DNA of 64,000 bases from positions 17,996,504-18,060,503 of the forward strand of contig JAVHZZ010000003.1 of assembly GCA_036250195.1 (NCBI GenBank). The letters are read 5' to 3'. This stretch comes from Mixophyes australis (taxonomy: Eukaryota > Chordata > Amphibia > Anura > Limnodynastidae). Below the pieces are notes generated by a model. That model searched no databases, was not told the DNA's origin, and saw nothing but the letters and a program-made list of their open reading frames with translations. Shown one piece after another: positions 46,039 through 59,471 of the stretch (its first letter is position 1; each line of letters starts with the position of its first letter). The position numbers and the translations under genes were made by a program.

Positions 46039-47302
46039 TAGGGATGTGCACCGGCGACTTTTGGTGTCTCGTGTTTTGTGTTTTGGATTCGGATTTTAGC
46101 GATGTTTTGGGTTCGGATTTGTTTCGCAAAACACCTGCCGAAAGGTTTTGGTTCGGATTTAAGGTTTTGGATTCGGATTTTTTTTGAAAAAAGCATAAAA
46201 AGTTCAAAAATCAAGTTTTTGGGCTTATTTTCACTCCTACGCTATTATTAACCTCAATAACATTCATTAACAAGCATTTCCACTAATTTACCGTGTATTC
46301 TGAACACCTCACAATATAGTTATTAGTCCAAAACGTTGCAACGAGGTATCTTTCTGGACTGCGTAGTGGAGTGGTCCCCACAATATAATAAGAAAACCAT
46401 CAACTGGTCTTAATCGCACCAAAAAATGTACCTGGACTGCGTAGAGGAGTGGTCACCACATTATAAATTAAAAACCCTGAACTTGTATGATTCGCACCAA
46501 TAAATGTACCTGGACTGCGTAGTGGAGTGGTCCCCACAATATAATAAGAAAACCATCAACTGGTCTTAATCGCACCAAAAAATGTACCTGGACTGCGTAG
46601 AGGAGTGGGTCACCACAATATCATTTAAAAACCCTGAACTTGTATGATTCGCACCAATAAATGTATCTGGACTGCGTAGAGGAGTGGACTTTTACTGCTG
46701 AATGTGTGAACTTGGTAATATTGCAGTACCAATGGGCTTATACTGCAGGATTGGTTTGGCAAATTTTGTTGTAATTAAAAAAAAATTTAATTATTTTTTT
46801 GTATTTTTTTTTATAACTTTTTTTAAATTTTTTAAACACTTGGGAATAATGGGGAAATAACTATGCCCTTAGATGCACAGACCACAGGACACAGCACGAC
46901 TGGACTGAACAGGACACAGCACAGGACCCAGCAGCACCGCTGAACTCAAAATTAACAGAGCACAGCACACAGCACCACTGGACTGATACTGCAGAACACA
47001 ACACAGCACAGCACAGAACTAAACAGCACAGCACAGAACTAAACAGCACGAGATCTACCAGGACAGAGGACCACCTAACACACCCTCCCTCTACCCTGAT
47101 CAATGCCCGAGTGAAGATGGCGGCGACTAGCGGGGAATTTATAGGATCCGAGTATCGCGAGATCCGACAACGGGATTATGACTCGGAGCCTCGCTTTCAA
47201 GTTTTCATTTGGCGCCAATACCCGGATCTGTCTCGGATCCGACTCGGATCGGCAACGTTCGGGTGGGCTCGGATTCAGGAAATCCGAGTGCGCTCATCTC
47301 TA
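46039..47302. mobile_element. Non-autonomous hAT element, 8-bp target duplication gttacagc
   Basis: 1264 bp, ends tagggatgtgc and, inverted, tagagatgagcgcactcgga. Perfect 8-bp flanks gttacagc at 46031-46038 and 47303-47310. The ends belong to the same group as the hAT transposon at 35228. The inside holds a tandem repeat and an AT-rich stretch but no transposase. Confidence 0.9.
46365..46690. repeat. About 78-bp tandem repeat inside hAT element
   Basis: Units contain acctggactgcgtagaggag and tgattcgcaccaataaatgt, alternating between two versions to give a higher-order period near 156 bp. Confidence 0.85.
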
Positions 47303-47579
47303 GTTACAGCAGATGGAGTTCACCTGGGTCTCATACTGGGCCCACTGGTTAGAATGGTTGAATATGTAACAAGCTGGGTATGAAGTTTCTGCTTCACTTC
47401 ATAGCATAACCATGAACTCACATGTAACTAAAAAACTTGTTAACAGCCTAATAGAGAGGTAAGAGACTTGGCTATAGTGATATATATTAGAACTGTTTAA
47501 TACACATCATTTTAGTTAAACCAGAATCATTGCTTTGTGGAAAGTCTTTCTTTTTCCTCCCATCTTTTGGACCTAGAGA

Positions 47580-49042
47580 GGTCACACATCACACATAATT
47601 GGAACCCTAAAGAGGTCTTATATCGCACATAGCTGGGACCCTGAGGGGCCTCATATCACCCATAGCTGGGCCCCTCTGTGGGGCCACACATCAGTCATAG
47701 CTGGGAATCTGATGGACCTAGCATCACCAATAAATGGGATGCTGTGGGGCCTCACAGTGTGTGGAGAGTGTGTACCCTGAAGGGCCATACATCATCCACA
47801 GCTGGGATACTTTGGGGCCTCATGCCATACATATATATATATATATATATATGTGATCCTGAAAGGTCTGACATTATCAATAGGTGGAACCCTGAGCGAC
47901 CTCACATTACCAATAGCTGGGACCCTGAGTGGCCTCATATTACCCATAGCTGGGACCTTGAGTGGCCTCACATTACCCATAGCTGGACTCTGAGAGGCCT
48001 CACATTACCCATAACTGGGACCCTGAGCGACCTCACATTACCCATAGCTGGGACCCTGAGAGGCCTCACATTACCCATAACTGGGACCCTGAGAGGCCTC
48101 ACATTACCCATAACTGGGACCCTGAGAGGCCTCACATTACCCATAACTGGGACCCTGAGAGGCCTCACATTACCCATAACTGGGACCCTGAGCGACCTCA
48201 CATTACCCATAACTGGGACCCTGAGAGGCCTCACATTACCCATAACTGGGACCCTGAGAGGCCTCACATTACCCATAACTGGGACCCTGAGAGGCCTCAC
48301 ATTACCCATAACTGGGACCCTGAGAGGCCTCACATTACCCATAACTGGGACCCTGAATGACCTCACATTACCCATAGCTGGACCCTGAGCGACCTCACAT
48401 TACCCATAGCTGGACCCTGAGCGACTTCACATTACCCATAGCTGGGACCCTGAGAGGCCTCGCATTACCCATAGCTGGGACCCTGAGCGGCCTCACATTA
48501 CCCGTAGCTGGGACCCTGAGAGGCCTCGCATTACCCATAGCTGGGACCCTGAGCGGCCTCACATTACCCATAGCTGGACCCTGAGTGGCCTCACATTACC
48601 CATAGCTGGGACCCTGAGCAACCTCACATTACCCATAGCTGGGACCCTGAGCGACTTCACATTACCCATAGCTGGGACCCTGAGAGGCCTCGCATTACCC
48701 ATAGCTGGGACCCTGAGCGGCCTCACATTACCCATAGCTGGACCCTGAGAGGCCTCACATTACCCATAGCTGGACCCTGAGAGGCCTCACATTACCCATA
48801 GCTGGGACCCTGAGAGGCCTCACATTACCCATAGCTGGACCCTGAGAGGCCTCACATTACCCATAGCTGGGACCCTGAGAGGCCTCACATTACCCATAGC
48901 TGGACCCTGAGAGGCCTCACAATACCCATAGCTGGGACCTTGAGCGGCCTCACATTACCCATAGCTGGGACCCTGAGCGGCCTCACATTACCCATAGCTG
49001 GGACCCTGAGAAGCCTCACATTACTCATAGCTGGGACTACTT
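47580..49042. repeat. 33-bp minisatellite, about 44 copies
   Basis: Units contain gggaccctgagaggcctcac and attacccata. Unit length 33 is a multiple of 3, so both strands show long spurious frames (11-residue repeats). The left end is more diverged and includes a (ta)n run at 47829-47852. Confidence 0.97.
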
Positions 49043-51498
49043 GTTGGATAGATGATTTAAAGACCGCGACTCGTACACTTTCCCGCTTTGAGGTATTTTC
49101 CAGTTCACGGTAAGTGCAACTTTAATTACACATCAGAGACGGGAGCATTGTCCCTCACATATCAGTGATGTCACTAATCCATAATGATTTGATGTAGAGG
49201 TTTCATGGATATTGGTTCAGTGCACAAATTGTCTGTTTCCCCCTGTGTGTAGGTTATTGGAACTCTATAATATAAACACCTTGGTATTTATTGACTAATA
49301 CACTAGTTATGTAGCTTTGGATTACAATGCATGGTATGGATGAATGGGTTAAAAAGAGAATACCACACACAAGAATTGTATTAATATTAGTAATCTCCTT
49401 GGGTGGTAGAAATATTGGAATAGATATGGTTACTGGGCAGGCATATAGCTCATAGATGTTGTAAAATATAGCTTCCAAAATCATTGTCCAAAAAACAAAT
49501 GATATATTAGACTGCCAGACTGATAATCTGACAAATAGCAGATGAAATACTACAGCTCTATGTTACAAAACATTAATGAAAAACACAGAGATCCACTAAA
49601 ACAATTCTCTACTGAATGGGAATAAAAAAACAACAACTATTTCTCCCTGAACTGGAAAATATATTATATAAATTCACTTTATTGCTCTAGAAATGTTATA
49701 TAAATAAACGGTCTTTGTTATTCTGAACAGAGGGGCCGATTTATTAAATGGCGAAAAGCCCTATGGCCTGCATGGGAAAGCCTGTTTAACAAGAGTCGCA
49801 GATGGCGAGAACAGATGAAGTTCATTGTACAAATATGCTTAAATCTTTTACTAAAGCTTTTTTTTTAGCATCTTCATTTTTTTTTTATATATAAATAATT
49901 ATTATTATTTTTTTTAGCATTTATTTTTTATTAATGGAACTGAACGCCCAGCTCACGCATGTCGTTGGAGACTGGGCCGGTGACGTATTATCAGGGCAAC
50001 TGAGCATTTTTTGTGCAAATTGTGGTGATTGAGGATTTGATAAGAGACAATAAAGAATAATCCTTATCTCTGATTGTCTTTCCTTTAGTCAGACATGTGG
50101 GAACCTTTCCAGCCTGTTTCAAGGAACACTCGCCCTCATTCCGCATTTGCCCACAAAAGTGCAGAGGTGCAACGTTCCTGCAACTCGATCTTTGAGTTCC
50201 GCTTCTGTTTTACCGATCCCACTATATTTGTACATTTTTTGAAAATGTATAATCCATGGATGGAGCTGGGACAATGATTATCAGTTTATTCTCCTGTGTC
50301 GTTTCTTGCCTAGGACTGACCAACTTCCCAGATACGGGAAAAATGCTGGAGCCCAATGCAGGTCACGGTGGATATTTTGCTGGACGGTGTTGAAAATGAC
50401 GCTCTCCTCGATAATTGTATGTTTTTCTACTGAAGGTAAATTCGATAGATTGTTACTTCTATGGTTATTAGATTCATGCTTGGCTAACGTACAGTGCTCT
50501 CTCCCTTTCTAAAATAAACTATTTTGGATTATTCCTTATTCCAGGTTGTTACCAGAAGGCTTCTTTGGAGAAAGCCGTTTTAAGGCATTGTTTGGACCAG
50601 ATATGATTACGATAGTGGTTCCCTTACTGGGGTAAATGGTCAAAGACTTTGGCAAACGTTAGATGAAGAGTTGAAGGGAAATATTTCTGTCCTAGACTAA
50701 TGTCACTGTTGAGGACTATGTTAAGGCTTTAATTTCTATTTTAATTTGACCTACCAGATGGTATATTAACCTGGAAAGGGATGCTTAGTTGGAAAGGGGG
50801 AAGTTCCTTTATTATTATTTAATAAGGATTATCGTCTTGTTATCTTAGGAGCCCTAATTATTTTACAGACCCCATTGAAGCACTTGAGAAATAGGCCTTT
50901 GTATTTTGAGATCTGATATGTGGCTTTTGCTCACTAGTGAAACCTACTGATTTGTTGGTATCCCATATTTATTTATTTTTTTGCAAGGTATCGTGTTGAC
51001 CCTTCCTACTATGCAGAGGGAGGATACTCTTGGATTAGAATACTGCTTAACTACATCTGTAGCTGTTTATGTCATATGTGACCTCCAAGTCTTCAACACT
51101 CAAGTAAAACTCCTAAACGTAACAAAGGTCACCATGACATATGTGATCACCTGAAGTCCACCAGATGTCCTTTATATTTTATATTACAGAGATGACATAC
51201 TCTAGATTCCGATGGATATTACATAAATCCACACAGTGTAGGAATCTTTATTAAAGCCAGCTATGATAGAGCAACTTAAAGCCATTAGCCTCAACCCCAT
51301 CCTCCTGTTGGACCTTCCATGTTATCTTATAAGTGTCATCAGACTGCACTACTTGAGGGAAATTACCTTAGGGTTTGTACATCAAAATGAACAGCCCCAC
51401 CAGCTTGTCTTGGTAAAAGTAGGGTGAAACGGCAAAGTGGCCAGTGGTCAGTTTTGTGGCATTGTAGTTCCAGGACCTTAGGTTGGATTCCACTCATG
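49043..51498. other. No recognised gene
   Basis: AT-rich sequence with short frames only (for example 50095-50277 and 50306-50512). Poly-T and ATT runs near 49857-49930. No family resemblance or confident repeat boundary. Confidence 0.3.
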
Positions 51499-51673
51499 GG
51501 GGTATATATACTAAACTGCTGGTTTGAAAAAGTGGAGATGTTGCCTATAACAACCAATCAGATTCGAGCTGTCATTTTGTAGAATGTACTAAATAAATGA
51601 CAGCTAGTATCTGATTGGTTGCTATAGGCAACAACTCCACTTTTTCAAACCCGCAGTTTAGTAAATATACCCC
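51499..51673. mobile_element. Family A palindromic MITE
   Basis: 175 bp, ends ggggtatatatactaaactg and its inverse, flanked by ATG at 51496-51498 and 51674-51676. Both arms carry the X-box/CCAAT core, with one change in the left arm. Confidence 0.92.
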
Positions 51674-52584
51674 ATGGAGTTTATTCTTACTTTATTCATG
51701 TGAGTTTCCTCTTGATGCTCCAAATTCTTCACAAGGTCCAAATGTGTGTGAGATTCTATGGCTGGGAATGGTGTATGCAGATAATGTTCTCTGATGCAGA
51801 ATTGGGCATAAAATTGTAGCATATGTGCCTGGTTTACAACAAGTCATCATTATCGGGGTGTATCTGCACCTGCCCTATAGCAGGTCCAAAAAAATATACA
51901 TCCCCTAACAAGCATGTATGTATGTTTCTGCCGGTCTGCACGAAAAACGCCTTTACTCTGATCTCTACCATCTCTCTTACCTCTGGCCCCATGTAGGCAT
52001 TTCATGAAACACAGTTTCACTTTGCTAGTGATGATCTCACCACCTCTTCTGCCCCTAGATTCCTGCCAAAGAGGTGGTTGTAGAATAAGATGGCAGAGTT
52101 GGCAGAGGAGAAGCCTGCATTGAGCAATGGGTAGAGGATAAATGCAGGGTATTTTTTTCTCTCCACAAAACCTCTACAATTTCTCACCAGCTGAAGCAGA
52201 TCGTGTCTTGTCCTATATTTTTAATCAATCTGTTTTGCACCTCCATGTTGCACTTTGCCAAAAAAACTTAAAACGCCCAAAAGTGTTACATGTACTAAAG
52301 ACCGTCCCATGTACCCTCACTCTTATAAGCCATAAACGAATGTAAACCTAGCACTGTTTTAGGAGAAGAACTGAAACGTTTAATTTGATGAAGTAAAGAA
52401 AATGGCTGTTTCTAAAGTGATCAGAGTTTGGGCTTTAATTGATGTTACACTTTTTCTGCCTCCCCGGAAACTTAGGCGCATTTCTGGTTCGCAGAAGCGT
52501 CTCTAAAGACGGTAAAGTAGGTGTGCATCTGATGTGTGCCGGGCGGACCATGTAAAGGCACATAAAACAAAATAGATTTGTGGT
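51674..52584. other. No recognised gene
   Basis: Only short frames without recognisable motifs. No repeat end recognised. Confidence 0.3.
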
Positions 52585-53440
52585 GCGCATCCAGTGCAGG
52601 GGACCGGTGTGTGCGCATCCAGTACCGGGGGCCGGTGTATGCGCTTCCAGTGCAGGGGCCGGTGTGTGCGCATCCAGTGCAGGGACCGATGTGTGCGCAT
52701 CCACTGCAGGGGCCGGTGTGTGCGCATCCAGTGCAGGGGCCGGTGTGTGCGCATACAGTGCAGGGGCCGGTGTGTGCGCATCCACTGCAGGGGGCCGGTG
52801 TGTGCGATTCCAGTGCAGGGGACTGGCGTGTGCACATCCAGTGCAGGGGGGCCGGTTTGTGTGCATCCAGTGCAGGGGACCGGTGCGTGCGCATCCAGTG
52901 CAGGGGACCGGTGTGTGCACATCCAGTGCAGGGGGCCGGTGTGTGCGCATCCAGTGCAGGGGACCGGTGTGTGCGCATCCAGTGCAGGGGGCCGGTGTGT
53001 GCGCACCCAGTGCAGGGGTCGGTGTGTGCGCACCCAGTGCAGGGGCCGGTGTGTGTGCATCCAGTGCAGGGGGCCGGTGTGTGCACATCCAGTGCAGGGG
53101 ACCAGTGTGTGCGCATCCAGTGCAGGGGGCCGGTGTGTGCGCATCCAGTGCAGGGGGGCGGTGTGTGCGATTCCAGTGTAGGGGTCCGGTGTGTGCGCAT
53201 CCAGTGCAGGGGACCGGTGTGTGCGCATCCAGTGCAGGGGCCGGTGTGTGAGCATCCAGTGCAGGGGGCCGGTGTGTGCGCATCCAGTGCAGGGGGCCGG
53301 TGTGTGCGCATCCAGTGCAGGGGGCCGGTGTGTGCGCATCCAGTGCAGGGGGCCGGTGTGTGCGCATCCAGTGCAGGGGGGGGGGGGGGGGGGGGCGGTG
53401 TGTGCGCATCCAGTGCAGGGGCCGGTGTGTGCACATCTTC
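52585..53440. repeat. 27-bp minisatellite, about 31 copies, with poly-G run
   Basis: Units contain ccggtgtgtgcgcatccagt and gcagggg, varying between 26 and 29 bp in the G run. A 20-G tract lies at 53376-53395. It produces long spurious frames on both strands. Confidence 0.97.
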
Positions 53441-53526
53441 AGAATCTAATGCAATTTGCAAAACACAAAGAGGATGATACTGAGTCTCCTCGTGGACCCC
53501 ATGGAACATATGCTTCGGATTTCCCA

Positions 53527-53528
53527 CC

Positions 53529-53566
<38 letters not shown>
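53527..53566. repeat. (CA)n microsatellite
   Basis: Cccacccacccacac followed by an uninterrupted run of CA repeats, just right of the 27-bp minisatellite. Confidence 0.95.
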
Positions 53567-53568
<2 letters not shown>

Positions 53569-53855
53569 CGTGCCTCTCATTGTGCCATGTTATCCCAGCT
53601 CTCTGATGGCGTGTAGGATTACAGCTGGAAGGGTGTCTGTTCGCTGCGAGCTTTGTTTACATTCTGCAAATGGCTCAATGCTTGATTCCAGAGTTTATGC
53701 AGCCTGGCTCCAATTCTACAGGCTTTTTTGTTATTGTTTATAACTGTGTGTTTTAAGACATGCCAGTAAGCGACACTTCTGCTTAGATGCTCTAAATTTA
53801 CCATGTAACATGTTGTTGTGCGCGGCTGTTTGAAACGTGTAAGGATGGACACATG

Positions 53856-54040
53856 GGTGTAGATTTACTAAAACTTCTAAAAAAGGAAAAGTGGAGGTGT
53901 TGCCCATAGCAACCAATCAGAATCTAGCTATCATTTATCTAGTACATTCCAGAAATTGATAGCTAGATTCTGATTGGTTGCTATGGACAACACCTTCACT
54001 TTTCCTTTTTTTTTTAGAAGTTTTAGCTAATATTTACGAC
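53856..54040. mobile_element. Old member of family A MITE
   Basis: A palindrome with the core gttgcccatagcaaccaatc in the left arm and its inverse in the right. The ends are decayed (ggtgtagatttactaaaact and its partner). ATG flanks it at 53853-53855 and 54041-54043. Confidence 0.7.
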
Positions 54041-56434
54041 ATGGACTTGTTTACTGATGTATCCTGACAGATGGTTATAGTTAAATTATACCTATTGCCT
54101 ACGTGCTGTGTCAGCAGCCATTTTGTTTCTTATATTCATGAGAATACAGATTCTTAAGTCACTAGGGAACAGTGACATCACTCAGGCAGCCATTTTGTGA
54201 CTTGAATCAATATATATGTGAATTCAGACTGAGGGAAAGTGGGGGCAGCCAGTTAGTTCTCTGGACCAGGCAACAGGTCTTCTTTATAGGATAGGGCGAC
54301 AGGCCCACTTTAGTATACATTGCACCAGTATACTTACCCTTAGAGGAGCGATTTGGGGTTTGACAACAAGCCGGTCAACGTGAGCTCCGATTCGAGTACC
54401 ACTAGGAAGGACGCCCTCACAGCAACTATTGTGGAACAACTATTGTTCTTTATGAGATTTTGTGATTTTGAGCCTAACATTTGAGGTCTGAGACATTTAT
54501 TTGGGACTTGGCACTCACTCATTCAAAATCTATAGATCCGTTTCACGTGTATGGTACATCGTTATCCTGTTGTTTGCCTCCTAATGATGCCTCTCATTTA
54601 GGTGTAATATATTTATTTTACCGTTGTTTTATATTTTTATGCCTAATTTCGCATTTAATAAATAATTATCAATCTGTCATATCTCACCATGTAGGCTTAT
54701 AGTATATATCTCTGACACGGTTGTTTTTAGCGCTGGATCATTACATTCTTTTTTATATCTAATAATAGTGAATGTGGCACACTCATATGAATGTTTAGGT
54801 GAGTTTGTGCCTACCTCCCAACTTTTAGAACTTTAGAATCAGGATAGCATGTGCACACGAGAAGGGCCATGGCCACGGAACATGGCTTTAGCATGTTGGG
54901 ATGTGCCACGGAACATGGCTTTTGAATGTTGGGATGTGCCACGGAACACCGCTTTAGCATGTTGGGATGTGCCATGTCCCCCAAGGGCTTGTCTTGTCCT
55001 ACCAAAGTGCTGGGCCACCCCTAGCCCCCATCGCCTGCCCTAAAAATACCCCATCAAAGCCATGTGTACCTACCTTTGGTACATGTGACAATGAACGGTT
55101 ATCACTCAGTGGAACTTATCTCCCCACTAGCCCGGAATCGGGTCTGTCCCGTCTAATTTTAGACATTTGGGAAATATGGATTATGTAACGGGTCAGCACT
55201 ATTTACTAATTGGTGTGTAAGCACATGCCTGAGCTGTACAGTATATTTATGTAATAATAAAAGAGTGAGGCAAGTTTTATTTACAGCCCTTTCTTCCAGA
55301 AATATATTTTCTACATTGCAGAGTCGACAAAGATAACACAAACATTGCAAGAAAATATAAATTATTTCCATATGTTCCTTTAAAGAAAAATGGACCTTTC
55401 TGTGAGCTTTCTTATCTAGAAGAAAAATTACACACAATTATATTTTTAGAGAACAGTTATAATAGGTAACTTATTTATTTTCACTGTTTTTAATCAATGT
55501 CCCGTCAAATTAAAATGTGTGTCTTAATATTTAACCCAAAAAATGCAGTAAATAAGTATAGTCAGTATATTGTCCTAGTTATAAATAATATATTTAGCCA
55601 GCATTTCACTGCCACTAACTGACATTGGTTTTTACTATACTGTAGTTTGTTGTTATTTTAAAATATATATTTGTTTCATGGTGTAAGTACATGAGAATAG
55701 GAAGAGATTGCATATTGTATTAATTTATTTCTATTATCGATACAGCTGATATATGTTGATTAAACATTTGGTCTGAAGAGGTGATGTTACATTAAACACC
55801 AAACACCGTCTTGTATTTTGAACGTACAACATGGGGTCATCATCCTTTGTCTCCTGTATATTGAAATGGTTCTTTGTTAAAGTGCAGATTACTGTAAATT
55901 GTATTTAAATTAAATTTTGCATGATGCATTGCTTCCTGTGGCTAGAATTATCCCTGATGCTGAACATTGGATGTGATGTCCCAACCCAGACTTGGTGGAA
56001 CCAAAGTGGACATTAAACTGGATCACCCCCTGCCATCGTGTGTGATTAAATGTTTAAAAAGGGCAGTAGAGCCCAATATTATGTTTGTACCATCTTGTAT
56101 ATCTGGGTGATCATAAGTACCACAGACTTTTTTTGTAATAGTCCCTGTAAGGACTACTTTTGAGCAAACAACACCATACTGCTTCCAAGATTATATTGCC
56201 AGTCACCAGCAAAGAGGGCAACTGTACACAACACCCAGAGATAAGCGGTTCCAGGAGCTGTTGAAGAAGCTTGGTGGTGGCAGCGATTACCCTCCTACAA
56301 CTAGTGTTCCGTGGGCAATCGCAACCTGTGAACTGCTCCATTTCTAGCTAAACATTTAGATCTTTAATATTTGAAAAAAAAATGTGCTGCATCGGTGAAA
56401 CCAGGAATACTTTGTAAGCTCAGATTGAGACTAG
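54041..56434. other. No recognised gene
   Basis: Includes a short tandem repeat near 54870-54970 (units with atgttgggatgtgccacgga, about 36 bp, three copies) and AT-rich sequence. No recognisable coding frame. Confidence 0.35.
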
Positions 56435-56613
56435 GGGGTAAATGTATTAACCTCCGGTTTCTTGAACTCCCGCGAGTTTGGCGTCTTCGGCGCTTAAATT
56501 TAAAGCGGCGCTGCCTTGTAAAGGGAAGTTTTCTTTTACAAGGCAGCGCCGCTTTAAATTTAAGCGCCGAAGACGCGGGAGTTCAAGAAACCGGAGGTTA
56601 ATACATTTACCCT
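56435..56613. mobile_element. Family B palindromic MITE
   Basis: 179-bp near-perfect palindrome. The ends are ggggtaaatgtattaacctc and its inverse, and the core arms are aaggcagcgccgctttaaat and inverse. Flanked by TAG at 56432-56434 and 56614-56616. Same core as the copy at 17324. Confidence 0.9.
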
Positions 56614-56659
56614 TAGGTCTTTCCGATTTAAGTAATTATATTTCCCCCAAATGTAATAC

Positions 56660-57225
56660 TTTGACTTCAGCTTCGTTCATCAAACTTGTATCTTCTTCAA
56701 CCCAATGACTTGAGCTTCAGCCCTCACGATTCAACCTTCTCCAACTCATCGACTTCTGCTTCACCCATCATGATTCTAACTTCTCCAAACCGCAGACTTC
56801 AGGTTTGCCACTCACAATTCTACTTTCTCAAGCTCATTAACTTCACTTTCACCTTTCACAGTTCTATCTTCTCCAACTAATCGACTTCTGCTTCACCCCT
56901 CACGATTCTACCTTCTCCAACTCATTGACTTCAGCTTCACTCCTTACGATTCTACCTGCTCCAACTCATCAAATTCAGCTTCACTCCTTACGATTCTACC
57001 TGCTCCAACTCATCAAATTCAGCTTCACCCCTCAAGATTCGACTTTCGCCAATCTACTGACCAGATTTTTTACTCACGATTCCACTTTCTCCAACTCATT
57101 GAATTCAGCTTCAACCTTTACGATTCTACCTTCTCCAAACCATCGACTTCAGATTTGCCATTCACAATTTTACTTTCTCCAACCCATCAACTTCAGCTTT
57201 GCCCTTCAGCTTTGTCCCTCATTAC
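56660..57225. repeat. 44-bp minisatellite, about 13 copies
   Basis: Units contain cacgattctaccttctccaa and ctcatcgacttcagcttc. The spacing of cgattctacc at 56903, 56947 and 56991 confirms 44 bp. Diverged at both ends. Confidence 0.92.
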
Positions 57226-58612
57226 CCATCCTCTAAAGACTAAGTGGCTTGATTAGGCATGGTGTGTCTCTAGTAGTTTACCCAGCCAAGGAATATATGG
57301 AACATTAGGTTTTAGGAATATTTTACATATTTGATAACATACCAGAGAACGGAAACAAACTATGAGATGCAATTGTGCCTCAACTTGCATGCAAATAAAA
57401 GGGAACAAAATCAAAAGCATTTGAAATAAAAAAAAGTTACCTCATAATGTGTTTGGCATATGAACAGACAGAATAATAAATTATTTATAATATATAAAAA
57501 CTAAAAAGAAGATATAAGCGTATTTATTTGTTTTTTATATTTGAGTCATTTTATTGTTAGTTAATAATTGATATTGTTTAGATTTTTGCCATGTTTACTT
57601 AAAAGTATTTAAAATTGAATGTAACAGCTGCATGGGTGTGTGTTCCAGTATGTTTAGTTTTTTTAGAATAGGATTTCTTTGTAAATACTGTATAATTGAA
57701 ACAATCCCGTCAGCCATATAGAGCTGTTTTGTAATAGTTCAGTGACAGCCCAGTACTAATCTCGTTTTGCTCTCTGCCCTACTGTATGTTTACACAGGTC
57801 AATCTTTATACAGAGATCTGGAAAGGCAGGGAAAGAATGACAGTTAATTTTAGAAAGGCCCTAACATGTAGTGCAGATGTGCTGGGAACCCTTGAGTTTA
57901 GGTGAGTAATGTGATTGGGAAAAACTTTAAAGTAGTTTCGAAATCTTCCACTGACTGTCTGACTTCTAAGCCAGGCAGCGTGAGATATGGAAGCTGTGAT
58001 TTACGCTGATTCGCCACGTTATTACAAATAATTTAATATTTTCTTTCTACATCTGTTGTAATCCAAATAGATAAAAAGGAAATAAAAATCCATGGGGGAA
58101 AAATTTTGCTATTATGGATTGCTACCTGATGGTTATTAATGACATTTTCCTCAATGTTATGCATCCCAGGATTTTATTTGCCTTTGCAGATGCTGCCTGA
58201 CATTGTGCTTCTACTCCAATTTCTGTCAACTAGTATTCCTAAGTCCTTACCACATCAATTTTTCTCAACTGTATTCCATTTAATGTGTAAGTAGCATAAT
58301 TATAATCAGGGCCTAGGTGCATAACCCTATATTTATCTACATAAATAGTCTGAATATGGTCCATTAATAAGTAACCATTGTCGTCTATCCTTCAATCAGT
58401 TTTTTACCCATGTATCTATATTTTACCTAGACATAGTACTCTCAGTTAGTCCATAAATATAAGAAATAGTGATCTATCAATTACCATTGTTGGATGCCAT
58501 CAGTGCCAGGTGCTGTCTTAATCTTGTTAAGGCATAACTGTTCCTCCTTCTGTATTAGACAAGTAACCGGTAATTATCATAAATTATTGTTAAACAACTT
58601 TTCCCTCTATCT
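57226..58612. other. No recognised gene
   Basis: AT-rich sequence. No coding frame with recognisable motifs and no clear repeat ends. Confidence 0.3.
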
Positions 58613-58760
58613 TTATTATTATACTTTATTTATGAAATGGCGATATATTACATAGCGCTGTACATTGAGGGGATGGGGATACATATAAATTATATGCAAT
58701 GACATGAAACAGATGGTAAAGTTGGCCCTGTCTAAATAAGTTTGCAACAAGTAGTGTGGG
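58613..58760 (-). mobile_element. Probable LINE tail fragment
   Basis: Contains catagcgctgtacattgagg and tgacatgaaacagatggtaa, with an (att)n-type end at the left. It resembles the LINE 3' tails at 14888 and 15365 read on the minus strand. Confidence 0.4.
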
Positions 58761-58815
58761 GAATATTAGCAGCCATGACTATTAAACCAGCCATTGGCTA
58801 TTAGCATGTTTGTAC

Positions 58816-59154
58816 TAGAGATGCTCAGGCTCGGTTCCTTGAGAACCGAACATACCCGAACTTAGCAGATCACCGAACATACCCGAACTTAGCAGATCTG
58901 AGTGCTGAACCGAGCCTGTGAGGTGGTCAAAATTGACTGAAAATGACTTGAAATTAGTGTTATTGAGGTTAATAATAATGTAGGAACAAAAAAAAAAAGC
59001 AAAATTATGTGATTTTAGCATATTTTAGGATTTTTTCTTAAAAATACAAAACCAAAACACACGAGGGCGGTTTTGCCAAAAACCAAAACCGAAACACGAA
59101 GCTAATCCAGATCCAAAACCAAATCCAGTTCACGGGGGTCAGTGAGCATCTCTA
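58816..59154. mobile_element. Small hAT element, 8-bp target duplication gtttgtac
   Basis: 339 bp, ends tagagatgctcaggctcggt and, inverted, tagagatgctcactgacccc. Perfect 8-bp flanks gtttgtac at 58808-58815 and 59155-59162. The right part matches the left end of the hAT transposon at 35228, so it is a deletion derivative or relative. Confidence 0.92.
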
Positions 59155-59162
59155 GTTTGTAC

Positions 59163-59290
59163 AGCTTCCAGCTGTGTGGTGAGGTTGTAATGAGGAGACA
59201 GTGCAAAGTAGAGACATGATAGAAATCTTAAGACAGTAAACCATGACTAACCTTCACTATTTATATTAACCAATCCTCCTTCCTCTTCAG
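59163..59290. other. Short unassigned spacer
   Basis: Sequence between the hAT element and the exon-like frame. It ends in a pyrimidine-rich tract followed by CAG. Confidence 0.3.
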
Positions 59291-59471
59291 GTTCTGAATA
59301 AGGCTTTCCCTTTTGTGTTGTATGGGCACTTTTGGGATTATCCACCAGCTCAGAGAATCTGTGTGTCAAAACAACCCTGTACTTGGTTTGATGACTATTC
59401 TCCGCACTCAGTAATTTCCCAACGCCTTCAAACATCTTTAACTGTTTTGTGTTACGATGATTATGTGAAAG
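59291..59471 (+). other. Exon-like frame, unidentified
   Basis: A 181-nt segment opens in all its 60 codons (VLNKAFPFVLYGHFWDYPP at the start, LTVLCYDDYVK at the end). It is bordered by a good acceptor (ctccttcctcttcag) and a good donor (AAAG|GTAAAG). The frame continues past the donor to 59608. I do not recognise the protein. It could be an exon of an unknown host gene or a LINE remnant, since LNK and PWF-like phrases occur in LINE proteins. No neighbouring exon was identified. Confidence 0.3.

Noticed and set aside
47678..48388. 236-codon frame with 11-residue repeats
   Set aside because: The 33-bp minisatellite has a unit divisible by 3, so open frames are expected by chance on both strands.
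52435..53616. Long frames on both strands with HTGPLHWMR-like repeats
   Set aside because: Products of the 27-bp minisatellite. Both strands and all frames are open, with no splice context.
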